A DNA stretch of 64,000 nucleotides from Thioclava pacifica DSM 10166 (lineage in GTDB: Bacteria > Pseudomonadota > Alphaproteobacteria > Rhodobacterales > Rhodobacteraceae). Both the position numbers and the translations under genes were made by a program. The stretch lies in NCBI RefSeq assembly GCF_000714535.1, contig NZ_AUND01000039.1, forward strand, positions 62,001 through 126,000, read 5' to 3'. Every line of letters begins with the position of its first letter. Position 1 is the stretch's first letter. Shown in pieces: positions 55,499 through 64,000 of this stretch. The notes beneath the pieces are model-generated. The model was given only the letters and a program-made list of their open reading frames with translations, was not told where the DNA came from and did no database searches.

Positions 55499-55619
55499 AG
55501 CGCGTCTCACTGCGGCCCCGCGGGGATCATTCCGGGTTTCGGACCTCAGTGAGCGCCCCTGTCGCAACCGCGCACCTGCGCGATTGCAAGGGGCGCGCGG
55601 TCAGGATAAACGGGCGCGC

Positions 55620-57215
55620 ATGAGCAACCGTCCCGCCCTCCCGCCCGAAATCGCCCGTCGCCGCACCTTCGCGATCATCTCGCACCCGGATGCGGGCAAG
55701 ACCACCCTGACCGAAAAGTTCCTCCTTTTCGGTGGCGCCATCCAGATGGCGGGCCAGGTGCGCGCCAAGGGCGAGGCACGGCGGACGCGCTCGGACTTCA
55801 TGAAGCTCGAACAGGATCGCGGGATCTCTGTCTCGGCCTCGGCCATGTCCTTCGAATATGGCGACTTTCGCTACAACCTCGTCGACACGCCCGGCCACTC
55901 GGATTTCTCGGAAGATACCTACCGGACGCTGACCGCCGTGGACGCCGCAATCATGGTGATCGATGGGGCAAAGGGCGTGGAAAGCCAGACCCGCAAGCTC
56001 TTCGAGGTCTGCCGCCTGCGCGACCTGCCGATCCTCACCTTCTGTAACAAGATGGACCGCGAGAGTCGCGAGACGTTCGAGATCATCGACGAAATCCAGG
56101 AAAATCTCGCGATCGACGTGGCCCCGGCTTCCTGGCCGATCGGCGTGGGCCGCGAATTTCTCGGCTGCTACGACATGCTGCATGACCGGCTGGAACTGAT
56201 GGACCGGGCCGATCGCAACAAGGTCGCCGAGTCGATCAAGATCAGTGGTCTGGATGACCCGAAACTGGCCGAACATGTGCCCGCCGATCTGCTGGAAAAG
56301 CTGCGCGAAGAGGTCGAGATGGCGCGCGAGCTGCTGCCGACCTTTGACCGCCAGAGTTTCCTCGAAGGGCACATGACCCCGATCTGGTTCGGCTCTGCGA
56401 TCAATAGCTTCGGCGTGAAGGAACTGATGGACGGGATCGGCGAATACGGGCCCGAGCCGGAGGTTTTCCACACCGCCGAGCGCGACGTGGCCCCCGAGGA
56501 GAAGAAGGTCGCCGGTTTTGTCTTCAAGGTGCAGGCCAACATGGACCCCAAGCACCGCGACCGTGTGGCCTTCGTGCGCCTCGTTTCGGGGCATTTCGAG
56601 CGCGGGCAGAAACTCTTCCACGTCCGCTCCAAGAAGCCGATGGCGGTGTCGAACCCGGTTCTGTTCCTTGCTGCCGACCGCGAACTGGCCGAGGAGGCCT
56701 GGGGCGGCGACATCATCGGTATCCCGAACCACGGCCAGCTGCGCATCGGCGACGCGCTGACCGAGGGCGAGACGCTGCGCTTCACCGGCATCCCGAGCTT
56801 CGCGCCCGAACTGCTGCAATCGGTGCGCGCGACTGACCCGATGAAGGGCAAGCATCTCGAAAAGGCGCTGATGCAATTCGCCGAAGAGGGGGCTGCGAAG
56901 GTATTCAAGCCCGCGATCGGCTCGGGCTTCATCGTGGGCGTCGTCGGCGCGCTGCAATTCGACGTGCTGGCAAGCCGGATCGAGCTGGAATACGGCATCC
57001 CCGTGCGCTTTGAGCCCTCGCAATTCACCTCCGCGCGCTGGGTGCAGGGTGACAAGGCGGCGGTCGAGAAGTTGGTCAATGCCAACAAACAGCACATCTC
57101 TTATGATCATGACGGCGACGTGGTCTTCCTGACCCGCCTGCAATGGGACATCGACCGTGTGGTGCGCGACTATGAGGGCGTGACGCTGAGCGCGACCAAG
57201 GAGATGATGCAGTGA
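55620..57215 (+). CDS. prfC: peptide chain release factor 3
   Basis: Translational GTPase of 531 aa that recycles RF1/RF2. P-loop SHPDAGKTTLTE, switch I RRTRSDFMKLEQDRGISVS, G3 NLVDTPGHSDFSEDTY and NKMD in TFCNKMDRESRE are present. It starts MSNRPALPPEIARRRTF at ATG 55620; the frame extends upstream without family-like sequence. Its stop overlaps the GTG of the next gene by 4 nt. Confidence 0.96.
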   Translation: MSNRPALPPEIARRRTFAIISHPDAGKTTLTEKFLLFGGAIQMAGQVRAKGEARRTRSDFMKLEQDRGISVSASAMSFEYGDFRYNLVDTPGHSDFSEDTYRTLTAVDAAIMVIDGAKGVESQTRKLFEVCRLRDLPILTFCNKMDRESRETFEIIDEIQENLAIDVAPASWPIGVGREFLGCYDMLHDRLELMDRADRNKVAESIKISGLDDPKLAEHVPADLLEKLREEVEMARELLPTFDRQSFLEGHMTPIWFGSAINSFGVKELMDGIGEYGPEPEVFHTAERDVAPEEKKVAGFVFKVQANMDPKHRDRVAFVRLVSGHFERGQKLFHVRSKKPMAVSNPVLFLAADRELAEEAWGGDIIGIPNHGQLRIGDALTEGETLRFTGIPSFAPELLQSVRATDPMKGKHLEKALMQFAEEGAAKVFKPAIGSGFIVGVVGALQFDVLASRIELEYGIPVRFEPSQFTSARWVQGDKAAVEKLVNANKQHISYDHDGDVVFLTRLQWDIDRVVRDYEGVTLSATKEMMQ

Positions 57216-57916
57216 GTGAGGAGTCGGTTGAACGTTTCCGGGTGTATACGGAAAGTCGTTCGATCAGTGATCTGGTTGCAGCACTAGAAAAAGAAGACGG
57301 GCAACATTCTCCGCGCGAAGTCAAGGAAAACAAAGACCTGAAAGAGCGTTGGGTACTTCGGAAGTGGCTCAGTTCAGTTGGTTTCGCTCAACAATTAGTT
57401 GGTCCCTTCGATCTTCTTCAGTCTGAGCGGCCCGACTTCACGTTGGCACACGCGGGAGGGACCCTCGGCATTGAGGTCGCGGAGATCACATCCCAAGTCG
57501 TCGCTAACTACCGTAAAGTCGTCTCTGAAAATGAAGAAGTTTTCTTTTCGCTTCCTAAGCCTGGTGATTTTCCAGACAACGCTCGAGCCGAGAAACTGCG
57601 CGACCATCTCCTATCGCCTGATAAAACAAGACCATATTCAGGAACCGAACCAGAGAATGAAATCGTTCAACTGACGATCAAAACAATCGAGAAAAAACGA
57701 AGAAAATCGCAAAGCTATGCTTCGGCTGACATGCTTGTCTTACTGCTGTATGAGAACTCTGGACGCCCGCGAGATCTTTGGGACGAAGCTCACGCACCAG
57801 ATGCAATCGCGGAAGCTGTGATGAGGGCATGTGGCGAATTTTCATATGTAGCCCTTTGGCCCGTGGCAGAATTCTCGACCGAAGACGGTTCTTTTGTAGA
57901 ATATCTAAATCGATAG
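57212..57916 (+). CDS. hypothetical protein, AT-richer, coupled to prfC; possible nuclease-like fold
   Basis: Protein of 234 aa that I do not recognise. The DNA is visibly AT-richer and its codons differ from the neighbours (for example AAA, GAA, TCT and TTT used freely), a sign of transfer. The segment SERPDFTLAHAGGTLGIEVA (71-90) recalls the PD...(D/E)xK nuclease core, with D75 and E88, but the catalytic Lys position is Ala90, so activity is doubtful. C-terminal half has VLLLYENS and a final strand. It begins with a GTG overlapping the prfC stop and ends 12 nt before the next gene. Role unknown. Confidence 0.75.
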   Translation: MSEESVERFRVYTESRSISDLVAALEKEDGQHSPREVKENKDLKERWVLRKWLSSVGFAQQLVGPFDLLQSERPDFTLAHAGGTLGIEVAEITSQVVANYRKVVSENEEVFFSLPKPGDFPDNARAEKLRDHLLSPDKTRPYSGTEPENEIVQLTIKTIEKKRRKSQSYASADMLVLLLYENSGRPRDLWDEAHAPDAIAEAVMRACGEFSYVALWPVAEFSTEDGSFVEYLNR

Positions 57917-57928
57917 AAGGTAGGCTTT

Positions 57929-58396
57929 ATGACCACCCCGCTGCCCCCCGAGCTTGTCTCGATCCTGTGCAACGAGGCCAATGCGCCCGAGGATGTGCGC
58001 ACGGTCGAGACGCTGGTGGCCTTGTGGCTCGCCGATAACGCGGTCGAGCCGGAGGACGAGAGCTTCCCCTGGTCCGTGCTCTGCGTCTTCGAGCTGCGCG
58101 AACATCCCGAAACGCTGTGGAGTTTCATCCGCAAGGCGCTGGCCGGGGCCACGACCGTCTGGCAGGCGGTCATGCTGGCGGCAGGCCCGCTCGAAGATCT
58201 GATCGCCGATCACGGGACCGATTTCATCGACCGGATCGAGCGCGAGGCGCGCCATTCCGCGCGCTTCCGTTTCACGCTCACGGGGGTCTGGCCGCAGGGC
58301 GAGAGCGATCCCGATCTCTGGGCGCGGATCGAGAAGGCCCGCGCGCTGGCGATGGATACCGGCATCGACATGGGCGGCCCGCTGCCCGCCAAGTGA
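57929..58396 (+). CDS. conserved hypothetical protein (DUF6869-like, tentative)
   Basis: Soluble protein of 155 aa with no signal peptide. It is rich in Trp, Glu and Leu, with helical repeats such as ETLWSFIRKALAGATTVWQA and DLWARIEKARALAMDTG. It resembles the DUF6869-type small proteins from memory only. DNA composition returns to the high-GC norm here, unlike the preceding gene. AAGGTAGG lies upstream of the ATG at 57929. Confidence 0.65.
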   Translation: MTTPLPPELVSILCNEANAPEDVRTVETLVALWLADNAVEPEDESFPWSVLCVFELREHPETLWSFIRKALAGATTVWQAVMLAAGPLEDLIADHGTDFIDRIEREARHSARFRFTLTGVWPQGESDPDLWARIEKARALAMDTGIDMGGPLPAK

Positions 58397-58494
58397 GCCG
58401 CACCCGATCGCGCGCCAGTTAACGGAAATCACGTCTGCGCGCCTGCACTGTGCGCCCATGCGCCTGCGACCTAGCTCTGTATCAGGAGGAGGTC

Positions 58495-59211
58495 ATGGCG
58501 CAACTCTCTCGGATGTCGGGCAAACGGATCGCGCGGTTCTTGCAAAAGCAGACACGCTATTACCAGCCCTTTGGCGTGATCCCGACGCGGGCTTTGCGCG
58601 CGACGCTGCGCCCCGGTGACGTGCTGTTGGTCGAGGGGGATCGGCGGATCTCTGCGGCGATCAAATATCTCACCCATTCGACATGGTCGCACGCGGCCTT
58701 CTATACCGGCGGGCCTCCTGGCGGCGAGCTGATCGAGGCCGATCTCGAGGCGGGCGTGCGCATAACCGGGCTGGGCGATTACGCCCATCTCAATACGCGC
58801 ATCTGCCGTCCCGTCGGCTTGAAACATGCCCAGCTGGAAGCGGTGGTTGATTACATGCAAGGGGCGGTCGGGCGTAGCTATGATCTGAAGAACGTGGTCG
58901 ATCTCGCGCGCTACCTGCTGCCGCGCCCGCCCGTGCCGCACCGGTTCCGACGGCGGATGCTGGCGCTGGGCTCGGGCGATCCGACGCGGGCGATCTGCTC
59001 GACCGTGATCGCCGAGGCCTTCCATTCGGTCCACTATCCGATCCTGCCCGATATCGAGCAAAGCTCGGAGGATGCGCAGCGCGAGATCCTGCATATCCGG
59101 CATTACTCGCTGTTCACGCCACGCGATTTCGACCTCTCGCCCTATTTCGACGTGATCAAGCCGACGCTGGAGGAGGGCTTTGACTTCCGCAAATTGCCCC
59201 TGGCGGAGTGA
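58495..59211 (+). CDS. YiiX-like permuted papain-fold protein
   Basis: Protein of 238 aa with the circularly permuted NlpC/P60 (papain) pattern. The catalytic-type His lies in STWSHAAFYTGG (H66), a following acidic residue in LIEADLEAGV (E81) and Cys in RAICSTVIAEAFHS (C168). Such proteins are amidases or thioesterases acting on lipid or peptide substrates. No signal peptide is evident. The start at ATG 58495 follows GGAGGAGG. Function is inferred from fold only. Confidence 0.78.
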   Translation: MAQLSRMSGKRIARFLQKQTRYYQPFGVIPTRALRATLRPGDVLLVEGDRRISAAIKYLTHSTWSHAAFYTGGPPGGELIEADLEAGVRITGLGDYAHLNTRICRPVGLKHAQLEAVVDYMQGAVGRSYDLKNVVDLARYLLPRPPVPHRFRRRMLALGSGDPTRAICSTVIAEAFHSVHYPILPDIEQSSEDAQREILHIRHYSLFTPRDFDLSPYFDVIKPTLEEGFDFRKLPLAE

Positions 59212-59228
59212 CAGCGGTGAGTGCGGAA

Positions 59229-59307
59229 GCCTCCGGCGGGGATATTTGAAGCAGTTGGAATAACTGGTCCTTACATTCCAACTGCTTCAAATATCCCCCG
59301 CGGAGCG
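59229..59307. repeat. two AAATATCC-type repeats in perfect inverted orientation
   Basis: A 21-nt arm (59241-59261, GATATTTGAAGCAGTTGGAAT) is exactly complementary to 59275-59295, with a 13-nt spacer. Each arm is a copy of the same core, head to head, and partially matching GC-rich flanks extend on both sides. It lies between convergent genes and could act as a terminator for both. Confidence 0.8.
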
Positions 59308-59332
59308 TCCTGCCTGCGCCAGGGGCGCGGCG

Positions 59333-59662
59333 TTACATCGAGAAGGAGATGCCGCAGCCGCAGGAGCTTGATGCGTTCGGGTTCTCGATCACGAAACGCG
59401 CGCCGATCAGCTCGTCGGTGAAGTCGATCACGGCGTTTTCGAGGAAGGGCAGGGAGACCGGGTCGATCAGAACCTTCTGGCCCGCGCCCTCGAGTACGAT
59501 ATCGTCGCTGGCGGCCGTCTCTTCGAGCTTGATGTCATATTGAAAGCCCGAACAGCCGCCCCCCTCGACGGCCACGCGCAGCGCCTGCGGCGCGTCACGA
59601 CCTTCGTTGATTTCCGCCAGCCGCGCGAAGGCGCGATCGGTCACTTTCGGGGGCAGTTGCAT
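59333..59662 (-). CDS. erpA: A-type iron-sulfur carrier (ErpA/IscA-like)
   Basis: Cytosolic scaffold or carrier of 109 aa that hands Fe-S clusters to apoproteins. The three family cysteines are C37 (EGGGCSGFQY) and C101, C103 (SSSCGCGISFSM). It is in an ErpA-type subgroup by length and sequence; the distinction from IscA is not certain. It is divergent from dgt with an 94-nt gap. Confidence 0.85.
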   Translation of the reverse strand: MQLPPKVTDRAFARLAEINEGRDAPQALRVAVEGGGCSGFQYDIKLEETAASDDIVLEGAGQKVLIDPVSLPFLENAVIDFTDELIGARFVIENPNASSSCGCGISFSM

Positions 59663-59756
59663 CGGATTGGCCTTCCTGGCCCCGCGGGGCCTGTATTTCC
59701 GTCACATCCGAGATATAGGAGGGGCGAGGCGTGCCGACAAGACGAGGTTTTTTCCA

Positions 59757-60968
59757 GTGCTTAAGCCCTATGCCTGCCAGCCCGGCGAGAGCCGCGGGCG
59801 GCTTCACTCAGAAAGCATGTCCACCTTTCGCTCGCCCTTCCAGCGCGATCGCGACCGGATCATCCATTCCTCGGCGTTCCGGCGGCTCAAGCACAAGACG
59901 CAGGTCTTCGTCGAGCATGAGGGCGATTATTACCGCACCCGTCTGACCCATACGATCGAGGTGGCGCAGGTGGCGCGCACCATCGCGGGGGCCTTGGGGC
60001 TCAATACCGATCTGGCCGAGGCGGTGGCGCTGGCGCATGATCTGGGACATCCGCCCTTCGGACATACCGGGGAAGATGCGCTGGCCGAGCTGATGGCGCC
60101 CTATGGCGGGTTCGATCACAATGCGCAGGCGTTGCGCATCGTGACCAAGCTCGAAAAGCACTATGCCGGTTTCGACGGGCTGAACCTGACCTGGGAGACG
60201 CTGGAAGGCATCGCCAAGCACAACGGGCCTGCGATCTCGGACAAGGGCGGCTCGCACAGCTTCCCCAGCCGCGACCAGCTTCCCTACGCTTTGGCCGAGG
60301 TCGATGCGCAATGGGATCTGGAGCTGGAGACCAATGCATCCGCCGAGGCGCAGGTGGCTGCCGTGGCCGACGACGTGGCCTATAACCACCACGACCTGCA
60401 TGATGGGTTGCGTGCGGGGCTCTTCACCGAAGAGGACCTTTGCGAGCTGCCGATGATCGGGGAGTGTTTCGCGGAAGTGGATCGTCTGCATCCCGGGCTC
60501 GACCGGTCGCGTCGCCAGCATGAGGCGCTGCGCCGGGTCTTTGGCGTGATGGTCGAGGATGTGATCCATGTCGCCGAGAACCGCCTGACCTCGCTCGGGC
60601 CGAAATCGGTTGACGATATCCGGCATATGGACGGGCCGATCATCCGATTTTCCAAGCCACTCTACCAGAGCCTCAAGGTGCTCAAGCAGTTCCTGTTCCA
60701 GCGTATGTATCGCGCGCCCTCGGTGGTGGTGGAGCGCAAGCGCGTGACCGAGATGGTCAACGCGCTGTTTCCGCTGTTCATGGAGCGCCCCGAGCTGCTG
60801 CCCGAGGACTGGCAGGACGAGGTGGCGCTTGCGCGCATCGCGGGCGGCGATCGCACGCGGCCGGAGGCGAAAGAGGCGCTGGCGCGGGTGGTGCTCGATT
60901 ACGTGGCCGGGATGACCGACCGGTTCGCGATCCAGGAATATGACCGGCTGATCGGGCGCAATATCTGA
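59757..60968 (+). CDS. dgt: deoxyguanosinetriphosphate triphosphohydrolase-like protein
   Basis: HD-domain enzyme of 403 aa that removes triphosphate from dNTPs. HD motif residues are in RLTHTIEVAQVARTIA and AVALAHDLGHPPFGHTGED. N terminus reads LKPYACQPGESRGRLH followed by SPFQRDRDRIIHSSAFRRLK, as in alphaproteobacterial Dgt proteins. I chose GTG 59757 with GACGAGG 9 nt upstream; a longer frame from 59607 overlaps the erpA coding region and is not family-like. Confidence 0.9.
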   Translation: MLKPYACQPGESRGRLHSESMSTFRSPFQRDRDRIIHSSAFRRLKHKTQVFVEHEGDYYRTRLTHTIEVAQVARTIAGALGLNTDLAEAVALAHDLGHPPFGHTGEDALAELMAPYGGFDHNAQALRIVTKLEKHYAGFDGLNLTWETLEGIAKHNGPAISDKGGSHSFPSRDQLPYALAEVDAQWDLELETNASAEAQVAAVADDVAYNHHDLHDGLRAGLFTEEDLCELPMIGECFAEVDRLHPGLDRSRRQHEALRRVFGVMVEDVIHVAENRLTSLGPKSVDDIRHMDGPIIRFSKPLYQSLKVLKQFLFQRMYRAPSVVVERKRVTEMVNALFPLFMERPELLPEDWQDEVALARIAGGDRTRPEAKEALARVVLDYVAGMTDRFAIQEYDRLIGRNI

Positions 60969-61030
60969 GCGGAACAACTTTTCCTGCGAGTCTGTTATGC
61001 TGATGGCGAACAGCAACAGGAGGGAACGCC

Positions 61031-61453
61031 ATGATCCGCAAACACGCATCCGCCCATTGGGAAGGCACGATCAAGGGGGGCGGCGGCACCGTCTCGACCG
61101 AGAGCGGTGCGCTTAGCGCCCAGCCCTATGGGTTCAACACGCGCTTCGAGGACAAGCCGGGCTCGAACCCCGAAGAGCTGATCGGGGCGGCCCATGCGGC
61201 TTGTTTCTCGATGGCGCTGTCGCTCGGGCTGGAAGAGGCCGGGGTGAGCGACGTGGTGATCGACACCAAGGCGGAAATCTCGCTCGAGAAACAGGAGGAC
61301 GGGTTCGCGGTGACGAAATCGGCTTTGACCGCGACCGTGAAAGGCTCGGGCGACGAGGCGGCGATCCGTAAGGCGGCGGAAAGGGCGAAGGCCGGCTGCC
61401 CGATCTCGAAGCTGCTGAATTGCGAGATCACGCTGGATCTGACGATCGGCTGA
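61031..61453 (+). CDS. osmC: OsmC-family peroxiredoxin
   Basis: Cytosolic protein of 140 aa that reduces organic hydroperoxides. Redox cysteines are C58 (AAHAACFSMAL) and C123 (AGCPISKLL), with an extra Cys131. The N terminus MIRKHASAHWEGTIKGGGGTVS is typical of OsmC. GGAGGG precedes the ATG. A clear terminator follows. Confidence 0.92.
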   Translation: MIRKHASAHWEGTIKGGGGTVSTESGALSAQPYGFNTRFEDKPGSNPEELIGAAHAACFSMALSLGLEEAGVSDVVIDTKAEISLEKQEDGFAVTKSALTATVKGSGDEAAIRKAAERAKAGCPISKLLNCEITLDLTIG

Positions 61454-61477
61454 GGTCGGTTTCGATGAGCAGGAAGG

Positions 61478-61500
61478 GCGCCCTAACGGGCGCTTTTTCA
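61478..61500 (+). terminator. terminator of osmC
   Basis: Hairpin GCGCCC-TAAC-GGGCGC (61478-61493) with TTTTTCATTTT following. Confidence 0.8.
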
Positions 61501-61627
61501 TTTTCCAGGCAATGAGGGTCGGGCGCGACTCGGGGCTGGCTGCCCGCATCCCGCGCGAACCCCGCTCTTGTCTCCCGGCCCGGCTTGACGCTACACCCGT
61601 GCCAGACCCAAGCCGGAGCTGCCGCCC

Positions 61628-62434
61628 ATGAAAATCGCCACCTTCAACATCAACGGCATCAAGGCGCGTCATCAGGCGCTGCTCGATTGGCTCAAGGAGG
61701 CCGAGCCCGATGTGGCCCTGCTGCAGGAGATCAAATCGGTCGACGAGGCCTTCCCGCGCGAGCTGTTCGAGGAGCTGGGGTATCAGGTCGAAACCCATGG
61801 GCAGAAGAGTTTCAACGGGGTGGCGATCCTGTCGAAACTGCCGCTCGAGGATGTGACGCGCGGGTTGCCGGGCGATGACAGTGACGAACAGGCCCGCTGG
61901 ATCGAGGCGACGGTGGTGGGCAAGGTGGCGGTGCGGCTCTGTGGGCTCTACCTGCCCAATGGCAACCCGGTCGAGTTCGACGACACGGGTGCGCCGCTCG
62001 CGGGCGGGAAATATGCCTACAAGCTCGCCTGGATGGCACGGATGAAGGCACGGGCCGAAGAATTGCTCGCCAGTGAAGAGCCTGTCGTGATGGCGGGCGA
62101 TTACAACATCATCCCGCAGGATGAGGACGCGGCAAAGCCCGAAGCGTGGCGCGGCGATGCGTTGGCGCTGCCGCAAAGCCGGGCGGCTTTCCGGGAGATC
62201 CTGAACCTTGGCTTCACCGAGGCATTCCGCGCCCGCGTGCAGGGGCCCGGCCATTATTCCTTCTGGGATTATCAGGCAGGGGCCTGGCAGAAGAATAACG
62301 GCATCCGGATCGACCACCTGCTGCTCTCGCCGCAGGCTGCCGATCTGATGCGCGATGTGGGCATCGACAAGGAAATCCGCGGCCGCGACAAGCCCTCCGA
62401 TCACGTGCCGGTCTGGATCGCTCTCGACGCCTGA
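61628..62434 (+). CDS. xthA: exodeoxyribonuclease III
   Basis: AP endonuclease/3'-5' exonuclease of 268 aa in base-excision repair. Endonuclease/exonuclease/phosphatase motifs are present: NINGIKARHQALLDWL with the first Asn, LLQEIKS with the metal-ligand Glu, AGDYNIIPQDEDAA, and the C-terminal SDHVPVWIALD with the catalytic Asp-His. The start ATG is at 61628. Confidence 0.95.
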   Translation: MKIATFNINGIKARHQALLDWLKEAEPDVALLQEIKSVDEAFPRELFEELGYQVETHGQKSFNGVAILSKLPLEDVTRGLPGDDSDEQARWIEATVVGKVAVRLCGLYLPNGNPVEFDDTGAPLAGGKYAYKLAWMARMKARAEELLASEEPVVMAGDYNIIPQDEDAAKPEAWRGDALALPQSRAAFREILNLGFTEAFRARVQGPGHYSFWDYQAGAWQKNNGIRIDHLLLSPQAADLMRDVGIDKEIRGRDKPSDHVPVWIALDA

Positions 62435-62510
62435 TCCGGAGTGCCGCAACGTCACTTCCTCGACCGCGCCGCGACTGTGCATAGTGGCGGCGGGAGAGAG
62501 GAGACCCTGA

Positions 62511-63077
62511 ATGCATCACAAGATCAGCCGGCACCCGGTGCCGCAACTCGCCGACATGCCCGAGGATATCCGCACGCGGATCGAGGCGGTTCAGGAGAAA
62601 GCCGGGTTCATCCCGAATATCTTCCTCGCGCTGGCGCACCGGCCCGACGAATGTCGCGCCTTTTTCGCCTATCATGACGCGCTGATGGAAAAGCCCGGCA
62701 ACCTGACCATTGCCGAGCGCGAGATGATCGTGGTGGCGACCTCCGCGGCCAATGAGTGCCAGTATTGCGTGATTGCCCACGGGGCGATCCTGCGCATCCG
62801 CGCCAAGAACCCGCTGATCGCGGATCAGGTCGCGGTGAATTATCGCAAATCCGAGATCACGCCCCGGCAGCGCGCGATGCTCGATTTCGCGATGAAGGTT
62901 TGCCTCAACGCGCAGGAGGTTGAGGAAGCCGATTACGAGGCACTGCGCGCGCATGGTTTCACCGATGACGACATCTGGGATATTGGCGCGATCACCGCGT
63001 TTTTCGGCCTGTCTAACCGCTTGGTGAACATGGCCGCGATCCCGCCGAACCCCGAATTTTACGCAATGGGGCGCTGA
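62511..63077 (+). CDS. AhpD-like peroxidase-related protein (carboxymuconolactone decarboxylase fold)
   Basis: Protein of 188 aa with the AhpD motif ECQYCVIAHG: C83, C86 and H90. It belongs to the peroxidase-related group of the CMD family, in which the Cys pair is redox-active. No partner AhpC is next to it. The start is ATG 62511 after GAGAGGAGA. It may act as an alkylhydroperoxide-like reductase, but no substrate is inferred. Confidence 0.87.
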   Translation: MHHKISRHPVPQLADMPEDIRTRIEAVQEKAGFIPNIFLALAHRPDECRAFFAYHDALMEKPGNLTIAEREMIVVATSAANECQYCVIAHGAILRIRAKNPLIADQVAVNYRKSEITPRQRAMLDFAMKVCLNAQEVEEADYEALRAHGFTDDDIWDIGAITAFFGLSNRLVNMAAIPPNPEFYAMGR

Positions 63078-63143
63078 GCCTCTCTGGTCTTCGCCCATCG
63101 ACGCGGTCTAGGCTCTGGTGAAACCAGCCAGAGGGAACACGCG

Positions 63144-64000
63144 ATGGGCGAGATCTTGATCCGGGGCGCCGAGGTGGTCGTCACGATGGACGGCACCCGG
63201 CGCGAGCTGAAAGGCGCGGACGTTTTGATCCGCGACGGACAGATCGCCGCTGTCGGGCCGGGGCTGCAAAGCGCGGGCGAGGTGGTCGAGGCCAAGGGTT
63301 GTGTCGTCACGCCGGGGCTCGTGAACACCCATCATCACCTCTACCAGACGCTGACGCGCGCGGTGCCGGGGGGGCAGGATGCGCTGCTCTTTGGCTGGCT
63401 GCAGACGCTCTACCCGATCTGGGCGAAGATGGGCCCCGAGGAGATCAGCGTCTCGGCGCAGGTGGGGCTCGCGGAACTGGCGCTGACCGGCTGCACCACG
63501 AGCTCGGATCACCTCTACATGTATCCCGGTGGCGCGCGGCTTGAGGACACGATCCACGCTGCCGCCGAACTGGGCCTGCGGTTCCATCCCACGCGCGGTG
63601 CGATGAGCATTGGCGAGAGCGATGGCGGTCTGCCGCCCGATAGCCTTGTGGAGCGCGAAGAGGCGATCCTGAACGACTGCATCCGGGTGATCGACGCCTT
63701 CCACGATCCGAATGAGGGCGCGATGTGCCGCGTCGGGGTCGCGCCGTGCTCGCCCTTCTCGGTCTCGCGCGAGCTGATGCGCGATGCGGCGTTGCTGGCG
63801 CGCGACAAGGGCGTGATGCTGCACACCCATCTGGCCGAGAATGACGAGGATATTTCCTATTCGCTGGAACAGTTCGGCTGCCGTCCGGGGCAATATGCCG
63901 AGGATTTGGGTTGGACCGGCGACGATGTCTGGCACGCCCATTGCGTCAAACTCGACGCGGGCGAGATCGACCTGTTTTCGCGCTCGCGCACGGGCGTCGC
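63144..64000 (+). CDS. amidohydrolase, probable 8-oxoguanine deaminase (3' truncated)
   Basis: Metal-dependent amidohydrolase cut by the end of the window after about 285 residues. The N-terminal metal motif is PGLVNTHHHLYQTLTRAVPG. TTSSDHLYMYPGG and VMLHTHLAENDED hold further ligands, and DVWHAHCVKLDAGE is the next His region. The pattern resembles bacterial 8-oxoguanine deaminase / AtzB-like proteins. The start is ATG 63144 after CAGAGGGAAC. Purine context elsewhere in the window (xdh) makes it plausible, but the family includes other deaminases. Confidence 0.8.
   Translation, partial: MGEILIRGAEVVVTMDGTRRELKGADVLIRDGQIAAVGPGLQSAGEVVEAKGCVVTPGLVNTHHHLYQTLTRAVPGGQDALLFGWLQTLYPIWAKMGPEEISVSAQVGLAELALTGCTTSSDHLYMYPGGARLEDTIHAAAELGLRFHPTRGAMSIGESDGGLPPDSLVEREEAILNDCIRVIDAFHDPNEGAMCRVGVAPCSPFSVSRELMRDAALLARDKGVMLHTHLAENDEDISYSLEQFGCRPGQYAEDLGWTGDDVWHAHCVKLDAGEIDLFSRSRTGV

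Noticed and set aside
55499-55619. Possible terminator for the pqq operon (CTCACTG with CAGTGAG)
   Set aside because: The arms are about 35 nt apart and no T-run follows, so it was not called.
59229-59307. Perfect inverted repeat considered as phage attachment site or transposon end
   Set aside because: No integrase or transposase is near, and its arms match single copies of a dispersed repeat elsewhere in the window.

Overview
The window is high-GC, densely packed, ordinary chromosomal DNA of an alphaproteobacterium, most likely Rhodobacterales (Rhodobacter/Paracoccus/Thioclava-like); I cannot fix the genus. Pointers are a sulfide:quinone reductase whose three redox cysteines fall at exactly the Rhodobacter capsulatus positions (127, 159, 353), a short HisG with HisZ beside HisS, an mre-rod operon, efp divergent from epmA, a SelD fused to a flavoprotein, and dispersed GC-rich hairpin repeats with an AAATATCC core. 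No phage, transposase, CRISPR array or rRNA was seen; there is one tRNA (Met-CAT).

Layout. 1-5974: urea ABC transporter urtABCDE (urtA cut at its 5' end). 6147-13004: small genes and housekeeping (cytochrome c, secreted HELVH protein, aspartate aminotransferase, XRE regulator plus sdhE, MarR-like regulator, serine hydrolase, DUF2237 protein, epmA). 13103-19482: efp, selD fusion, tRNA-Met, OmpA-type protein, sqr. 19699-29288 (minus): one long purine operon, xdhABC followed by a BMP-type ABC transporter, with six successive 4-nt gene overlaps. 29448-34505: ArsR regulator with its AHSA1 partner, dnaE, slyX. 34581-37851: hisS-hisZ-hisG. 37915-44546 (minus): mreB-mreC-mreD-mrdA-rodA-ghrA. 44873-46700 (minus): leuA preceded by a leader with a leucine-codon peptide. 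46757-48942: SDR gene coupled to an FeS-type photolyase. 49028-52195 (minus): secreted MORN-repeat protein and two alpha/beta hydrolases. 52375-55498: complete pqqABCDE. 55620-64000: prfC, an AT-richer orphan gene coupled to it, A-type FeS carrier, dgt, osmC, xthA, an AhpD-like protein and a truncated amidohydrolase that looks like 8-oxoguanine deaminase.

Functionally, nitrogen scavenging is a theme: urea uptake, purine uptake and oxidation to urate, and a purine deaminase. The most interesting signals are the leuA leader (probably a leaderless Leu-rich leader peptide followed by mutually exclusive hairpins), a repeat element inserted in frame into xdhA, an alpha/beta hydrolase whose nucleophile serine is tryptophan, the compositionally foreign gene coupled to prfC, and an 18-repeat secreted MORN protein.
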